Below are positions 1 to 7,272 of a DNA stretch of 49,269 nucleotides, one piece after another. Every line of letters starts with the position of its first letter. Position 1 is the stretch's first letter. A program made the position numbers and the translations under genes. The notes under the pieces are model-generated. The model worked only from the letters and a program-made list of their open reading frames with translations. It was not told the origin of the DNA and did not search any database. This DNA is from Kitasatospora phosalacinea (GTDB taxonomy: Bacteria > Actinomycetota > Actinomycetes > Streptomycetales > Streptomycetaceae), in NCBI RefSeq assembly GCF_030268885.1, contig NZ_BSSA01000043.1, positions 1 through 49,269 of the forward strand. Direction: 5' to 3'.

Positions 1-1
1 C

Positions 2-322
2 GGAGCGATCAGCGACCAGGTGCAGGCCGCCCAGGCCGCCGTGGGCTTCGCACAGCTCGCCCTGGTGTGGGCCGCGGTACACGCCGCCGTCGCCGTCACC
101 CTGGCCGCCCGGCTCGACAAGGGCCGCAGCGCGCTGCGCACGGGCGTGGTCGCCTTCGGCGCCTGGCAGGGCCTGATCGGTGTGTTGGGCCTCGCGATCA
201 ACTCCCAGGCCGGCGGCACCGCCGTGGTCCAGGCGCTGGCCCTGCTCGCCGCAGGCGCCCTGCTCGCCTACCTCGCCACCCGCCCGGACGCCGTCGCCTA
301 CTTCAACCGCCCCCGCCACTGA
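2..322 (+). CDS. Membrane protein, 5'-truncated by the window edge
   Basis: The reading frame is open from base 2, so the gene starts outside the window and 106 residues remain. An internal GTG at 20 is a weaker alternative start. The visible part is very hydrophobic, with about three membrane segments (LALVWAAVHAAVAVTLAA, a segment around WQGLIGVLGLAI, and VVQALALLAAGALLAYLA) and a short tail ending YFNRPRH. I do not recognise the family. It is most likely an integral cytoplasmic-membrane protein of a streptomycete. No partner gene is visible, because the next gene is separated by about 250 bases without a convincing gene. Confidence 0.6.
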   Translation, partial: GAISDQVQAAQAAVGFAQLALVWAAVHAAVAVTLAARLDKGRSALRTGVVAFGAWQGLIGVLGLAINSQAGGTAVVQALALLAAGALLAYLATRPDAVAYFNRPRH

Positions 323-570
323 CCCTCCCTGAGTACCTGTGTCTGATCTTCCGGGGCATGTTTGCTCTGGCCGGGAATCGAGCACAGCTGTGCGGCAGAG
401 ATCGTCAGCGCCGGATCGGGGATGTGTCCCCTCTGGCCGATGACCTTGACTGATTGCCATTCGATCTTGACTGCCAGTAGTTTTCTGTCCCATGGTCTTG
501 GCCGGGGGCGGTCGCCGCGTTCGCGCACGGCAACCAGGTGCTGCCGGCGTTCCCGGGGAGGATCGGTGCG

Positions 571-1377
571 GTGACGGCTTTCGACGAGTACGAGCGGCGG
601 ACATGGGCGGGGCGTGCCGAGGCGTTCGCGGGGAGTTTCGCGCGGCTGTGCGCGTATCCGGTTCCGTGGTTGCTCGATGCGGCCGCAGTCGGGGAGGGGA
701 CGCGGCTTCTCGATGTCGGGACGGGGACCGGAACGGCCGCCGCAGCGGCTTGTGAGCGCGGCGCGCGGGTGACCGCGGTCGACGCGGAGCCGAGCATGGT
801 GGAGCTGGCAGGACGGGCCGCGCCCTCCGCCGAGGTCCTGACCGCGATCCTGCCGCGGCTGCCCTTCGAAGACGGCGCCTTCGACGCGGTGGTCGGCAAC
901 TTCGTCCTCAACCACGTGGGACGCCCGACAGACGCGCTTGCGGAGTTGCGCCGTGTGGTCCGCCCGGGCGGACGAATCGCGCTAACGATCTGGGCGGACC
1001 CTGCGCCGGCCGGCCAGTCCTTGCTGGGCCGGGCCGTCGAGGCGGCGGGAGTGACCCGGCCGGCGCAACTGCCCCCGCTCGCCGCCGAGGACGACTTCCC
1101 CCGCACCCCGGACGGCCTGACCATGCTGCTGGCAGGCGCCGGACTGCGAGAGCCGATCTGTCGGACACTGCGCTGGGACCACCGTGCCAGTGCCGAGGAG
1201 TGGTGGAGCGGCCCCGCCGCCGGCGTGGCTTTCATCGGGCAGCTGCTGCTGAGCCAGCCGGAAGAGGCACGCGCCGAAGTGAAGCAGCACTTCGATTCTC
1301 TGTCCCGGGACCTGCTCGGCGCCGATGGCCTGCTGCACCTTCCCCACGCCGCACTGCTGGTCAGCGCCAGCCGCTGA
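571..1377 (+). CDS. Class I SAM-dependent methyltransferase
   Basis: A 268-residue cytosolic methyltransferase. The SAM-binding motif I, LLDVGTGTGTAAAAA, lies near residue 46. The acidic strand-2 end AVDAEPSMVELA follows, then the motif FDAVVGNFVLNHV and the post-motif ELRRVVRPGGRIAL. This order is typical of the UbiE/Methyltransf_11 group, which methylates small molecules; the substrate cannot be read from the sequence. I prefer the GTG at 571 to an upstream start at 538, because GGGGAGG sits about 9 bases before it. The gene stands alone between remnants, so the pathway is unknown. Confidence 0.85.
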   Translation: MTAFDEYERRTWAGRAEAFAGSFARLCAYPVPWLLDAAAVGEGTRLLDVGTGTGTAAAAACERGARVTAVDAEPSMVELAGRAAPSAEVLTAILPRLPFEDGAFDAVVGNFVLNHVGRPTDALAELRRVVRPGGRIALTIWADPAPAGQSLLGRAVEAAGVTRPAQLPPLAAEDDFPRTPDGLTMLLAGAGLREPICRTLRWDHRASAEEWWSGPAAGVAFIGQLLLSQPEEARAEVKQHFDSLSRDLLGADGLLHLPHAALLVSASR

Positions 1378-1395
1378 CCCGGTGACGCCGACCTC

Positions 1396-1524
1396 GTGGG
1401 CCGCGAGACGTGGGCGCCGCTCGGCTCCCCAGACGCACTGCAAGCGATCGCCAACGCCGCCACCGAGTACGAGAACTGGATCCCCGCCTTCAACGACTCA
1501 TTGAGCCTTTTCAGAGGGCGTTAA
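1396..1524 (+). pseudogene. Short gene remnant, about 42 codons
   Basis: Just after the methyltransferase stop, the same frame continues with protein-like text (VGRETWAPLGSPDALQAI, then a segment with ATEYENWIPAF) and ends at a TAA at 1522. It has natural-looking amphipathic helices but no good ribosome site or family match. It looks like the leftover end of a larger gene, and it overlaps the stop of the fragment on the other strand. Function unknown. Confidence 0.25.
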
Positions 1525-1751
1525 GTCCGTTTCTGGTAGAGACCTCGGCCAGGTTGGTCGAGGAGTCCTTGGCGAACGAGCCGTCCCAGGCGGGAGCGGG
1601 TGATGTTGATCGATGGTTCGTCGGTGGGCAGGCCGAGGAGTTCGTGCAGTTCACGGACCCGGAAGACCTGCCGGGGATGCTCGTTGAAGGCGGTCACGAT
1701 CTGCTGGTAGACGGTGGCGGTCTTCTCGGGGTCCTGTCCGCGGCCGGAGGC
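1521..1751 (-). pseudogene. C-terminal winged-helix fragment
   Basis: About 75 residues in this frame form a compact winged-helix-like domain: TATVYQQIVTAFNEHPRQ, then VFRVRELHELLGLPTDE, then SRLGRLVRQGLLDQPGRGLY and a QKRT end. From memory, similar tails close larger hypothetical proteins in streptomycetes, where they probably bind DNA. Upstream the frame loses protein-like composition and runs over the tiny gene at 1880-2014, and I find no start with a ribosome site. I therefore call it a truncated remnant. The C-terminal domain is clear; the full-length parent is unknown. Confidence 0.5.
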
Positions 1752-1879
1752 GCGCCGGCGGTCAACGAGGGGAAGGCCGAGTGCGGCAGCGGCGCACTCG
1801 CCAACACCGGGCTGGACGGCACGGGGCCGACGGCGAGGCGGTGGACGGTGCCGGGCTCGACGGGGCGCTTGTCGGCGGG

Positions 1880-2014
1880 TCAGCGCAGCAGGAGGCGTTC
1901 GGCGGCGGGCAGGGCCACGCCTGCCACGGTGGCCAGCGCGGTGACGGCAGAGGCGTTGCGGCGCAGCCACGCCCAGGCGCGGGCGGGGCGGCGGTCGGGG
2001 TGGGCAGTCGACAT
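1880..2014 (-). CDS. Tiny basic/hydrophobic protein, family copy 1 (44 aa)
   Basis: A 44-residue protein with ATG at 2014, preceded at 6-7 bases by the strong ribosome site GGTGAAGGAG. The N-terminal half is Arg/Pro rich (MSTAHPDRRPARAWAWLRRN). It is followed by the conserved ASAVTALATVAGVALP segment and the end AERLLLR. Three other copies occur in this window (2835-2957, 41098-41235, 41565-41708). The shared core is W-x-W-L-R-R-N-A-S-A-V-x-A-L-A-x-V-A-G-V-x-L-P. One hydrophobic helix after a positive N-terminus suggests a membrane-associated peptide. Function unknown. A 5-bp hairpin lies upstream of the ribosome site, as in the other copies. Confidence 0.7.
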   Translation of the reverse strand: MSTAHPDRRPARAWAWLRRNASAVTALATVAGVALPAAERLLLR

Positions 2015-2118
2015 GGAGAGCTCCTTCACCTGGCAGGTCCACTCATGGACAGATTTGGGTGCACGAGAATTACTGTGCGCAAAACGCGGTCCGTCTGGGG
2101 CCGGGGCCTACGAGTTCG

Positions 2119-2270
2119 GAGCGTCACGGACCGGCCGGCGGACCGCTGCAACCGCTGTGCGGCTCGACACCGAAGCAGCGGAGCCGACACCGGCTGGTGG
2201 CGGCCGCGCCGCCGTGCTGTGCGGCCTCGGCTCCGGTGGGGCGCTGAACGCTCGCCAGCGGGCCGTGCAG
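2119..2270. repeat. Dispersed repeat, copy A
   Basis: About 150 bases matching copies B (3048-3201) and C (5440-5569). The shared core includes GCTCGACACCGAAGC, then an inverted-repeat zone around GGTGGCGG, and it ends GGGGCGCTGA...CAGCGGGC...CAG. In copies A and B the repeat sits upstream (leftward transcription) of a tiny-protein gene, with TTTGCGCACAGTAA between them. The hairpin-forming centre suggests a terminator or leader element travelling with the cassette. Confidence 0.65.
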
Positions 2271-2304
2271 GGCCCCGACGAGGGTGCTTTACCGGGCGGC
2301 GGGG

Positions 2305-2838
2305 TCAGTGGGTCCAGAACCGGGAGGGCAGCGCCCGCCCGGCTGTGAACAGCTCATGGCGCAACAGCTCCAAGGAGCGGCTCTCATCCTTCACCCGTTG
2401 CAGGAGCTCGGCGGTGTGGAGCACCTCGTTGGCGTCGAAGCTGTAGACCGCCGCCTGGATCGACGTCTCCAGTTCTTCCACGACACGGGGATCGCGGCGG
2501 GCGACGTCGGCCAGACGCATGATCGCTCCGGGGTTGAGCCGCTTGTTCGCGTTGTTCGCGAAAAAATCGGACGTGCTCCGGTGCTGCGGCTGCGGCAGGG
2601 GTCCTGGCTGATCCCGCGGTGTCCCCGCGGGTTCGCCCCAGCTCCCGCTGGTCCCCGGGTCGTCCGTGCTGTCCACCACCACCTGTGCGTCGACGGCTTC
2701 CACCACGCCGGCGGCCTCGGTGCCCGGATCGTCCCGCTCGCCGCGGCCGAGTTGTTCGGCGACCTCGTCCAAGCGGTGCGCGGCGGCATCGAGGTCCTCG
2801 GTGATGTCGGCCAGGGCCGCGGGGACGTCGTCGGTCAT
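2305..2838 (-). CDS. Hypothetical protein (177 aa)
   Basis: The ATG at 2838 overlaps the stop of the tiny gene at 2835-2957 (ATGA), so translation is probably coupled. The N-terminus is an acidic coiled-coil-like helix (ALADITEDLDAAAHRLDEVA). A Pro/Gly-rich linker follows, then a helical C-terminal domain with NPGAIMRLADVARRDPRVV and SFDANEVLHTAELLQRVKDE. I do not recognise the family. The in-frame ATG at 2853 (MLPAFAMTDD) is an alternative start. The protein looks soluble and possibly oligomeric. It may have replaced the original tail of the tiny-protein copy upstream. Confidence 0.55.
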   Translation of the reverse strand: MTDDVPAALADITEDLDAAAHRLDEVAEQLGRGERDDPGTEAAGVVEAVDAQVVVDSTDDPGTSGSWGEPAGTPRDQPGPLPQPQHRSTSDFFANNANKRLNPGAIMRLADVARRDPRVVEELETSIQAAVYSFDANEVLHTAELLQRVKDESRSLELLRHELFTAGRALPSRFWTH

Positions 2839-2957
2839 CGCGAAGGCGGGCAGCATCGCCGGGCGGCCAGCGCGGTGACGGCAGAGGCGTTGCGGCGCAG
2901 CCACGTCCAGGCGCGAGTGGGGCGGGCGGGGTGGCGGTCGGGGCGGGCAGTCGACAT
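2835..2957 (-). CDS. Tiny protein, family copy 2, altered C-terminus (40 aa)
   Basis: The ATG at 2957 has the family leader (GGTTAAGGAG about 6 bases upstream) and the family N-terminus, with WTWLRRNASAVTALAA. After that the sequence diverges to RRCCPPSR and stops, losing the VAGVxLPxxxxxLR tail seen in copies 1, 3 and 4. The stop overlaps the ATG of the downstream gene. It therefore looks like a family member recombined with an unrelated gene, now possibly acting as a leader peptide that couples translation. Confidence 0.6.
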   Translation of the reverse strand: MSTARPDRHPARPTRAWTWLRRNASAVTALAARRCCPPSR

Positions 2958-3047
2958 GAAGATCTCCTTAACCTGACAGGGCCCGCTCCCGGACGGAGTC
3001 GGCCTCACGGCGAGTTACTGTGCGCAAAGCAGGTTCTGTCTGGGTTA

Positions 3048-3201
3048 GGAGCGTCACGGACCGGCCGGCAAACCGCTGCAGCCGCCGTACAGCTCGACAC
3101 CGAAGCGGCGGAGCCGACACCGACTGGTGGCGGCCCGCCGCCGTGCTGCGCGGCCCCCCTTGCCCAGCGAGGCGCTGAGCGGGCGTCAGCAGCCCGCACA
3201 G
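3048..3201. repeat. Dispersed repeat, copy B
   Basis: This copy is closely related to copy A: it shares GAGCGTCACGGACCGGCCGG, GCTCGACACCGAAGCGGCGG and the GGCGCTGAGC...CAG end. TTTGCGCACAGTAA also lies between it and the following tiny gene. About 380-390 bases (repeat, leader and tiny gene) are thus duplicated between 1880-2270 and 2835-3201. Confidence 0.65.
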
Positions 3202-3389
3202 GGCCGACTTGCGGCAAGTCGAGCGGGACCGTGTTCCCAGGCGCGGAGGAGGCGCAGGAGAAGGCTCACTCGACGGCCCGAACCGCGAAATCCGGGCACA
3301 CCCCGCGCTCCCGCCCCGGGCCGGAACTACGTTGGGCGCCATGACCGCGCGCAGCACCGACTGATTGGACGCCTGGCGCCCCTACTTCG

Positions 3390-5105
3390 CTACCGGCTGG
3401 ATGCCAGGTAGGTATTCACCTTCGCGCGGAAGTCGCCGAGTTCCGGTGACGGGCGTAGATGGTGGCCGTCTTCGAAAACCTTGGTGAGCCAGCCGCTCTT
3501 GTTGCTGGCGGGCACCTGGCGGACCCATCCTTCGAGTTCACCGACAGGGACGAGGAAAACTCCGATCCCGGCGAAGTAATCGAGCAGGCGCAGCACGGCG
3601 GCGTAGGGCTCTCCACTCCCGAGCGCCGGCAGGCCCGCCTTCTTGATCTGCGACCATGCGCCGGAGGACTTGAGGAGCGCGGTGATGTCCTTGCGCTGCC
3701 CGGTGGTGAGTACTTCCCCGTTGCGGGGGTCGCCGAGGATCCGGTTGATCTCCTTCTTGATCTCCGGAGCGCTGGTGACGGTGACGGTGGAGTTGACGGT
3801 GTCCTCAAGGGTCTTCAGGTCGGATTCGATTGCGGTGAAGTCGCCGCCAAGGGCGTTGAGGGCGCGCTTGATCAGGGCGCGGTCGTTGAGGAAGTCGAGG
3901 TCGGCGACGACGGCGACGGGGATACCGCACTGGCGCAGGCGGCGGGCGGTGTCGGCGAGCTTAGCCTTGCCGCCGGTAGGCAGGAAGACGAGGTTGCTGT
4001 TCGGCCGACCTTTCGCAAGGGTGTCGAAGGTGGCGGCGTAGAACTGGCAGTCGCCTTCGGATTCGCCGAGGACGACGCCGTCATGGAAAAGGCCGGAAAT
4101 GATGTTGGAGTAGCGCAGGGCCGGGGTGCGCAAAATCTGCGCGACGTCCTCGGGCTCCAGGACCCTGGCGCGGGGGCCGGAGACGCTGCGGGAGATCCGG
4201 ACCAGGGCCACCGGCTTGTCGGTGGCTTCCAGGATGCCGCTCACGAAGTCGGCGCTGTGGGTGGCGACGAAGACCTGGCAGGGCGATGGGGGGAGTTCCG
4301 CGAGATAGCGGCCCAGGAGCCGGGCCTGGGGCGGATGGAGGAATGCCTCGGGCTCGTCGATCACGATGACCGGCTTGGGCCGGGCCAGGGTGTGCAGCAG
4401 GAGGTTGACGAAGCTGCGAAAACCGTCGCCCTGCTGATTGAGCTGGGGAAGCCGCTGGTATGCCTCGCGGAGTTCGCGCGAGATCGGGGGGACCTCGTCC
4501 TCCATCCCCGGGTCGCCGACCTGGAGGCGGATCTGCTGCTCGTAGCGGTTGAGCGCGATCGGTTCGCCAAACGCCGAACGCACGAGGTCGGAGAACCGGT
4601 GGTGGGCCTCCCGGTCCGCGAACAGGTGCTGGGTCGGATGACCGGGTGGGAGAGCGGAGTCCCACAGTTGCGAGTCGCTCTGGTTGTTCAGCCGTTCCTG
4701 GGTCGACTGCTGGGCCACCAGGAAATGAGCGATCATCTGGAAAGAACGATTTTCCCAGGAATTCATCACTTGCGTTCGGGAAGGGCCGGCGCCGGATTGC
4801 CCTGCAGGCAGCACGTAGGTGGGCTGACCTGTTTGAGGGTGCGGCCTCGGCTCCTCGCCTCTGGCATGGAGCCACTCGACGAACTCTGCAGAACTGCCGC
4901 TGCTCCGGATGTTCGTACTCGCGATCCAGTAAGTAGGGGGATTCGACGGTCCCTGATTGGTGGTCAGGAATACAGCGAGTTCGTGCAGGAGCTTTGACTT
5001 GCCGCTGTTGTTCGGGCCGATGAACACGGTCATCCCGTCGGTGGGGGGCCGCACCACTGTGCCGTCCTTCAAAGTCAGGTCGGCCACCTCGAAGGCAACG
5101 GTCAT
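3390..5105 (-). CDS. OLD-like AAA ATPase with TOPRIM nuclease domain
   Basis: A 571-residue protein starting at the ATG at 5105 (GTGGGGTGG upstream). The ABC/SMC-type ATPase half has Walker A GPNNSGKS (residues 30-37), GDGFRSF (about 226), Walker B VIVIDEPEAFLHP (about 246) and the H-loop ATHSADF (about 281). The C-terminal half has TOPRIM signatures: VVLGESEGD (about 344) and VVADLDFLND (about 399), which supply the acidic metal ligands. It ends near FLVPVGELE, a pattern I associate with OLD-like TOPRIM domains. Class 1 OLD nucleases combine these domains in one chain; relatives act in phage defence (P2 Old, GajA of Gabija). No UvrD-like GajB partner is adjacent, so it appears to be a stand-alone OLD-type protein. 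Confidence 0.85.
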   Translation of the reverse strand: MTVAFEVADLTLKDGTVVRPPTDGMTVFIGPNNSGKSKLLHELAVFLTTNQGPSNPPTYWIASTNIRSSGSSAEFVEWLHARGEEPRPHPQTGQPTYVLPAGQSGAGPSRTQVMNSWENRSFQMIAHFLVAQQSTQERLNNQSDSQLWDSALPPGHPTQHLFADREAHHRFSDLVRSAFGEPIALNRYEQQIRLQVGDPGMEDEVPPISRELREAYQRLPQLNQQGDGFRSFVNLLLHTLARPKPVIVIDEPEAFLHPPQARLLGRYLAELPPSPCQVFVATHSADFVSGILEATDKPVALVRISRSVSGPRARVLEPEDVAQILRTPALRYSNIISGLFHDGVVLGESEGDCQFYAATFDTLAKGRPNSNLVFLPTGGKAKLADTARRLRQCGIPVAVVADLDFLNDRALIKRALNALGGDFTAIESDLKTLEDTVNSTVTVTSAPEIKKEINRILGDPRNGEVLTTGQRKDITALLKSSGAWSQIKKAGLPALGSGEPYAAVLRLLDYFAGIGVFLVPVGELEGWVRQVPASNKSGWLTKVFEDGHHLRPSPELGDFRAKVNTYLASSR

Positions 5106-5299
5106 GGTTCCACCCCACTGCTCTGTCCCGGCCGCGGTGCCGGATGGCGACACCGTACTACCCGGATGGAGCTCCCCGGTCGAGCGAGGGTCTGAGATCC
5201 TGCCGCATCTAGCCCGTGCCGGTGCGGGCACCCCGGCCGGGGCCCAATTGAGCGGGTTCCGGGGGTGCAGCGGGTCTGGTCCACCCGATCCGCGCCGTC

Positions 5300-5420
5300 C
5301 TACGCGGTGTCGCTCCGCCAGGTCCAGCGGCCCGCGGTGTCGGGCTCGTACCAGGAGCGCCCCTCGGGTAGGCGTAGCAAGGGATCAGCGTGGTGCCCGG
5401 GCCAGGGTCGCTGACCAGGA
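5300..5420 (-). pseudogene. C-terminal gene remnant
   Basis: In this frame the text HHADPLLRLPEGRSWYEPD then AGRWTWRSDTA before a TAG looks like a genuine protein end. Just upstream, protein-like text (RIDCEYTYMSWS) lies in a different frame. The two pieces suggest a frameshifted remnant of an unidentified gene, ended on its 5' side by dispersed repeat C. Low confidence; there is no start and no ribosome site. Confidence 0.3.
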
Positions 5421-5439
5421 CATATAGGTGTACTCGCAG

Positions 5440-5569
5440 TCGATCCGGCCGCCGTACAGCTCGACACCGAAGCGGCGGGGCCGACACCAGTCGGTGGCGG
5501 CCCCGCCGCTTCGCGCCGTACGGACTCGGGGTCCGGCGGGGCGCTGAGCGGCCGTCAGCGGGCGTACAG
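5440..5569. repeat. Dispersed repeat, copy C, with long hairpin
   Basis: Third copy of the repeat found at 2119 and 3048, here without a tiny-protein gene. It holds the best hairpin of the three: a perfect 15-bp stem CGAAGCGGCGGGGCC at 5468-5482 pairing with 5499-5513, and an inner CACC/GGTG stem in the loop. It could be a bidirectional terminator or the fixed end of a mobile cassette. Confidence 0.6.
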
Positions 5570-5636
5570 GTCCCGGCCGTCCTGACCAAGCCGGTGGTGC
5601 TTCCGGTGGCTGGCGCACCCCGCCCTGCACCGGCTA

Positions 5637-6491
5637 TCAGCCATAGGCGACAGCCGGAACACGGGGGGCGTGGGGCCAGCTCCGCTCCGCCGAGACGGCT
5701 CTCCACACCCTCTCCGACAGCACGGTCGGTGCACCCTGGGCATCAGAGAGGGAGGCGAGGAGGCCCAGCAGGACACGGTCCTCCATGAGCACCGAGAGAA
5801 TGGCCTCGTTCTTCGCCCAGACCGCTGCCGCCGCGGGTGACTTGGGCCGGACAAACGCATGTCTCCAGGCTCTGTGCCAGACGTTGAGGTCCGGCATCCG
5901 CTTGGGCCGACAGCCCACCAGTACCGCCATCACCTGGTCCCAGGTGGGAAACGAACGGGGCTGGGAGAGCATGCGGTCCACGGCGCTCTTCGAGATCGGG
6001 TAGCCGCTCCTGGACGCATTGAGCGCGATGGCGCGCAGCGAGAGGCTTCCGTTCTCCTCCCGGTAAGAGCGCAGACCGAGCTGGAAGTCGACCGGGGTGC
6101 GGATGTAGTGGGGGTGCGGGGCGACTGCGGGGTGCTGTCGGCGGGCTGCGCGTGCGCCGAGTCGGGGATCGGCGTACGTGCTGGCGGTCTTGGCGCGTCG
6201 GCGTCGGCGGTGGGCGGCGGCCAGGAGCCGTCGGGCCTGTTCTTGGTCATGAGCCCAGCCACCACAGGCTTTCACGTAGCCCCGGACTGTCTCCAGCCGG
6301 GGAATGCAGTCTCCGCCTCGGTCCGCCCGGGAGAGGGTGGCCGCCGAGCAGTAGCGTGCGCCGTCGAGCCTGTCGGCGAGTTCTATGTAGGTCAGGTCGG
6401 TGCCGTCGGGCCGTCGCCGGAGCTGGCGGAGGAACCGCGCGAGATCCTCCGCCAGCCCCGGCTCGACACCGGCCTTCGTACGGCCGGCCAC
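5637..6491 (-). CDS. Double-HTH regulator, cassette 1
   Basis: A 284-residue soluble protein with two XRE-like helix-turn-helix regions. The first is around residues 15-75 (DLTYIELADRLDG, then SAATLSRADRGG, PRLETVRGYVKACGG). The second is around 150-200 (SLSLRAIALNASRSGYP, KSAVDRMLSQPRSFPTW). The first HTH shares the pattern S-x-[TA]-[LF]-S-[RQ]-A-x-x-G and Y-[VA]-x-[AV]-C with the proteins at 17109 and 22886. The GTG start at 6491 lies 3 bases after the stop of the small membrane protein at 6495-6728, with no clear ribosome site, so it is probably coupled. Likely a transcription regulator that responds to or is held by the membrane partner; targets unknown. Confidence 0.75.
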   Translation of the reverse strand: MAGRTKAGVEPGLAEDLARFLRQLRRRPDGTDLTYIELADRLDGARYCSAATLSRADRGGDCIPRLETVRGYVKACGGWAHDQEQARRLLAAAHRRRRRAKTASTYADPRLGARAARRQHPAVAPHPHYIRTPVDFQLGLRSYREENGSLSLRAIALNASRSGYPISKSAVDRMLSQPRSFPTWDQVMAVLVGCRPKRMPDLNVWHRAWRHAFVRPKSPAAAAVWAKNEAILSVLMEDRVLLGLLASLSDAQGAPTVLSERVWRAVSAERSWPHAPRVPAVAYG

Positions 6492-6494
6492 GGA

Positions 6495-6728
6495 CTACCG
6501 GCCCGGGTTCCAGCGCAGGCGCTGGGTGCTGCGCAGCGCCCGCCCGGTGAGCCAGGCGACAACGGTGCCCACCACCGTGGTGGCCGCGGTGGCCGCGAGC
6601 GGGTTGTTCAGCACTCCGGGCCGGATGGTGGCGGTGATCACGACCACTACGGTCAGGATCACGATGGTGGTGGCGCCGACCGGCAGGCTGCCGCGCAGCG
6701 GCTGGGGGCGCTGGATCTCGATGCTCAT
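6495..6728 (-). CDS. Small two-pass membrane protein, cassette 1
   Basis: 77 residues with two hydrophobic segments (VGATTIVILTVVVVITATI and AATAATTVVGTVVAWLTG) and a basic tail (RALRSTQRLRWNPGR). It is the first gene of a two-gene unit with the HTH protein downstream. Similar small-membrane-protein/HTH pairs occur at 14348/14988, 17109/18075 and 22474/22886. It may anchor or control the regulator at the membrane (inference). The upstream region is unusually AT-rich for this window. Confidence 0.7.
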   Translation of the reverse strand: MSIEIQRPQPLRGSLPVGATTIVILTVVVVITATIRPGVLNNPLAATAATTVVGTVVAWLTGRALRSTQRLRWNPGR

Positions 6729-6744
6729 GAAGTTATGGCCTCTT

Positions 6745-7076
6745 GGCTTATCGGGTGATCAACAATGTGCGTACCCCTGCGGATTGCCGTCCGCGTTTCT
6801 GACGGGGTATCAGGATCATCCCTTCAGAGCAGTCAATGATGCAAGTCCATACGGCATATCCTCGGGGCCCCATTAATTCAGATCGTCCCGCGCCGACTGG
6901 ACTTCGACGACAACTTTGGCATAGAGAGTCCACAGGAAATCTGCAGTTCAGAGCCCATGCGGCCTCAGTCATTAATTCAAAAACCCGCTCCATGTCCCGC
7001 GATCTATTGTGGTAACAGATCACGGGAAGCAGACTGTTCCAGGACAGGTTTCCCTGGCTTGTCGGGTGATCAACAA
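6745..7076. repeat. Low-GC segment flanked by 21-bp direct repeats
   Basis: GGCTTATCGGGTGATCAACAA (6745-6765) recurs as GGCTTGTCGGGTGATCAACAA (7056-7076), differing at one base. The ~290 bases between are much lower in GC than their surroundings, contain two ATTAATTCA words (near 6875 and 6971) and have no codon bias for a gene. This could be a small inserted element with target or att-like repeats. Alternatively it is a duplicated control region upstream of the cassette-1 operon. Confidence 0.5.
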
Positions 7077-7125
7077 AAGGGGAGCGGGCCACGAGGCTGT
7101 TGCCGCAGCCGGCCCACGAAGGCCG

Positions 7126-7157
7126 AGCGGGGCGCCGGGTGAACCCGGCGCCCCGCT
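7126..7157. terminator. 15-bp hairpin downstream of 7273-8301
   Basis: AGCGGGGCGCCGGGT pairs perfectly with ACCCGGCGCCCCGCT around a GA centre. It lies about 115 bases beyond the stop of the leftward gene ending at 7273 and fits a factor-independent terminator of a high-GC actinomycete. Confidence 0.6.
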
Positions 7158-7272
7158 TCGCTTTCGATACCGACTTCGACGGCTACGCTGGCGCGACCGG
7201 CTGGACTCGGTCCCCGCCCTCCCTCCAACCCGACAGCGTCCACTGACTGGCCCTCCCAGCAGGTGCTGCGCG

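Noticed and set aside
490..545. Minus-strand text ILPGNAGS resembling the LRPGNAGS motif of IS1380-type transposases
   Set aside because: Only about eight residues match and no other transposase motif or terminal repeat is seen.
405..1493. Long minus-strand open frame opposite the methyltransferase
   Set aside because: Ser/Arg/Pro-rich antisense text without motifs; the plus strand has clear methyltransferase motifs and a ribosome site.
5209..5706. Minus-strand 165-residue frame across repeat C
   Set aside because: Low-complexity Arg/Pro/Thr text running through a hairpin repeat; only the short remnant at 5300-5420 looks protein-like.
6748..7092. 114-residue frame in the low-GC segment
   Set aside because: Codon use does not show the strong third-position GC bias of neighbours and there is no ribosome site; treated as non-coding.
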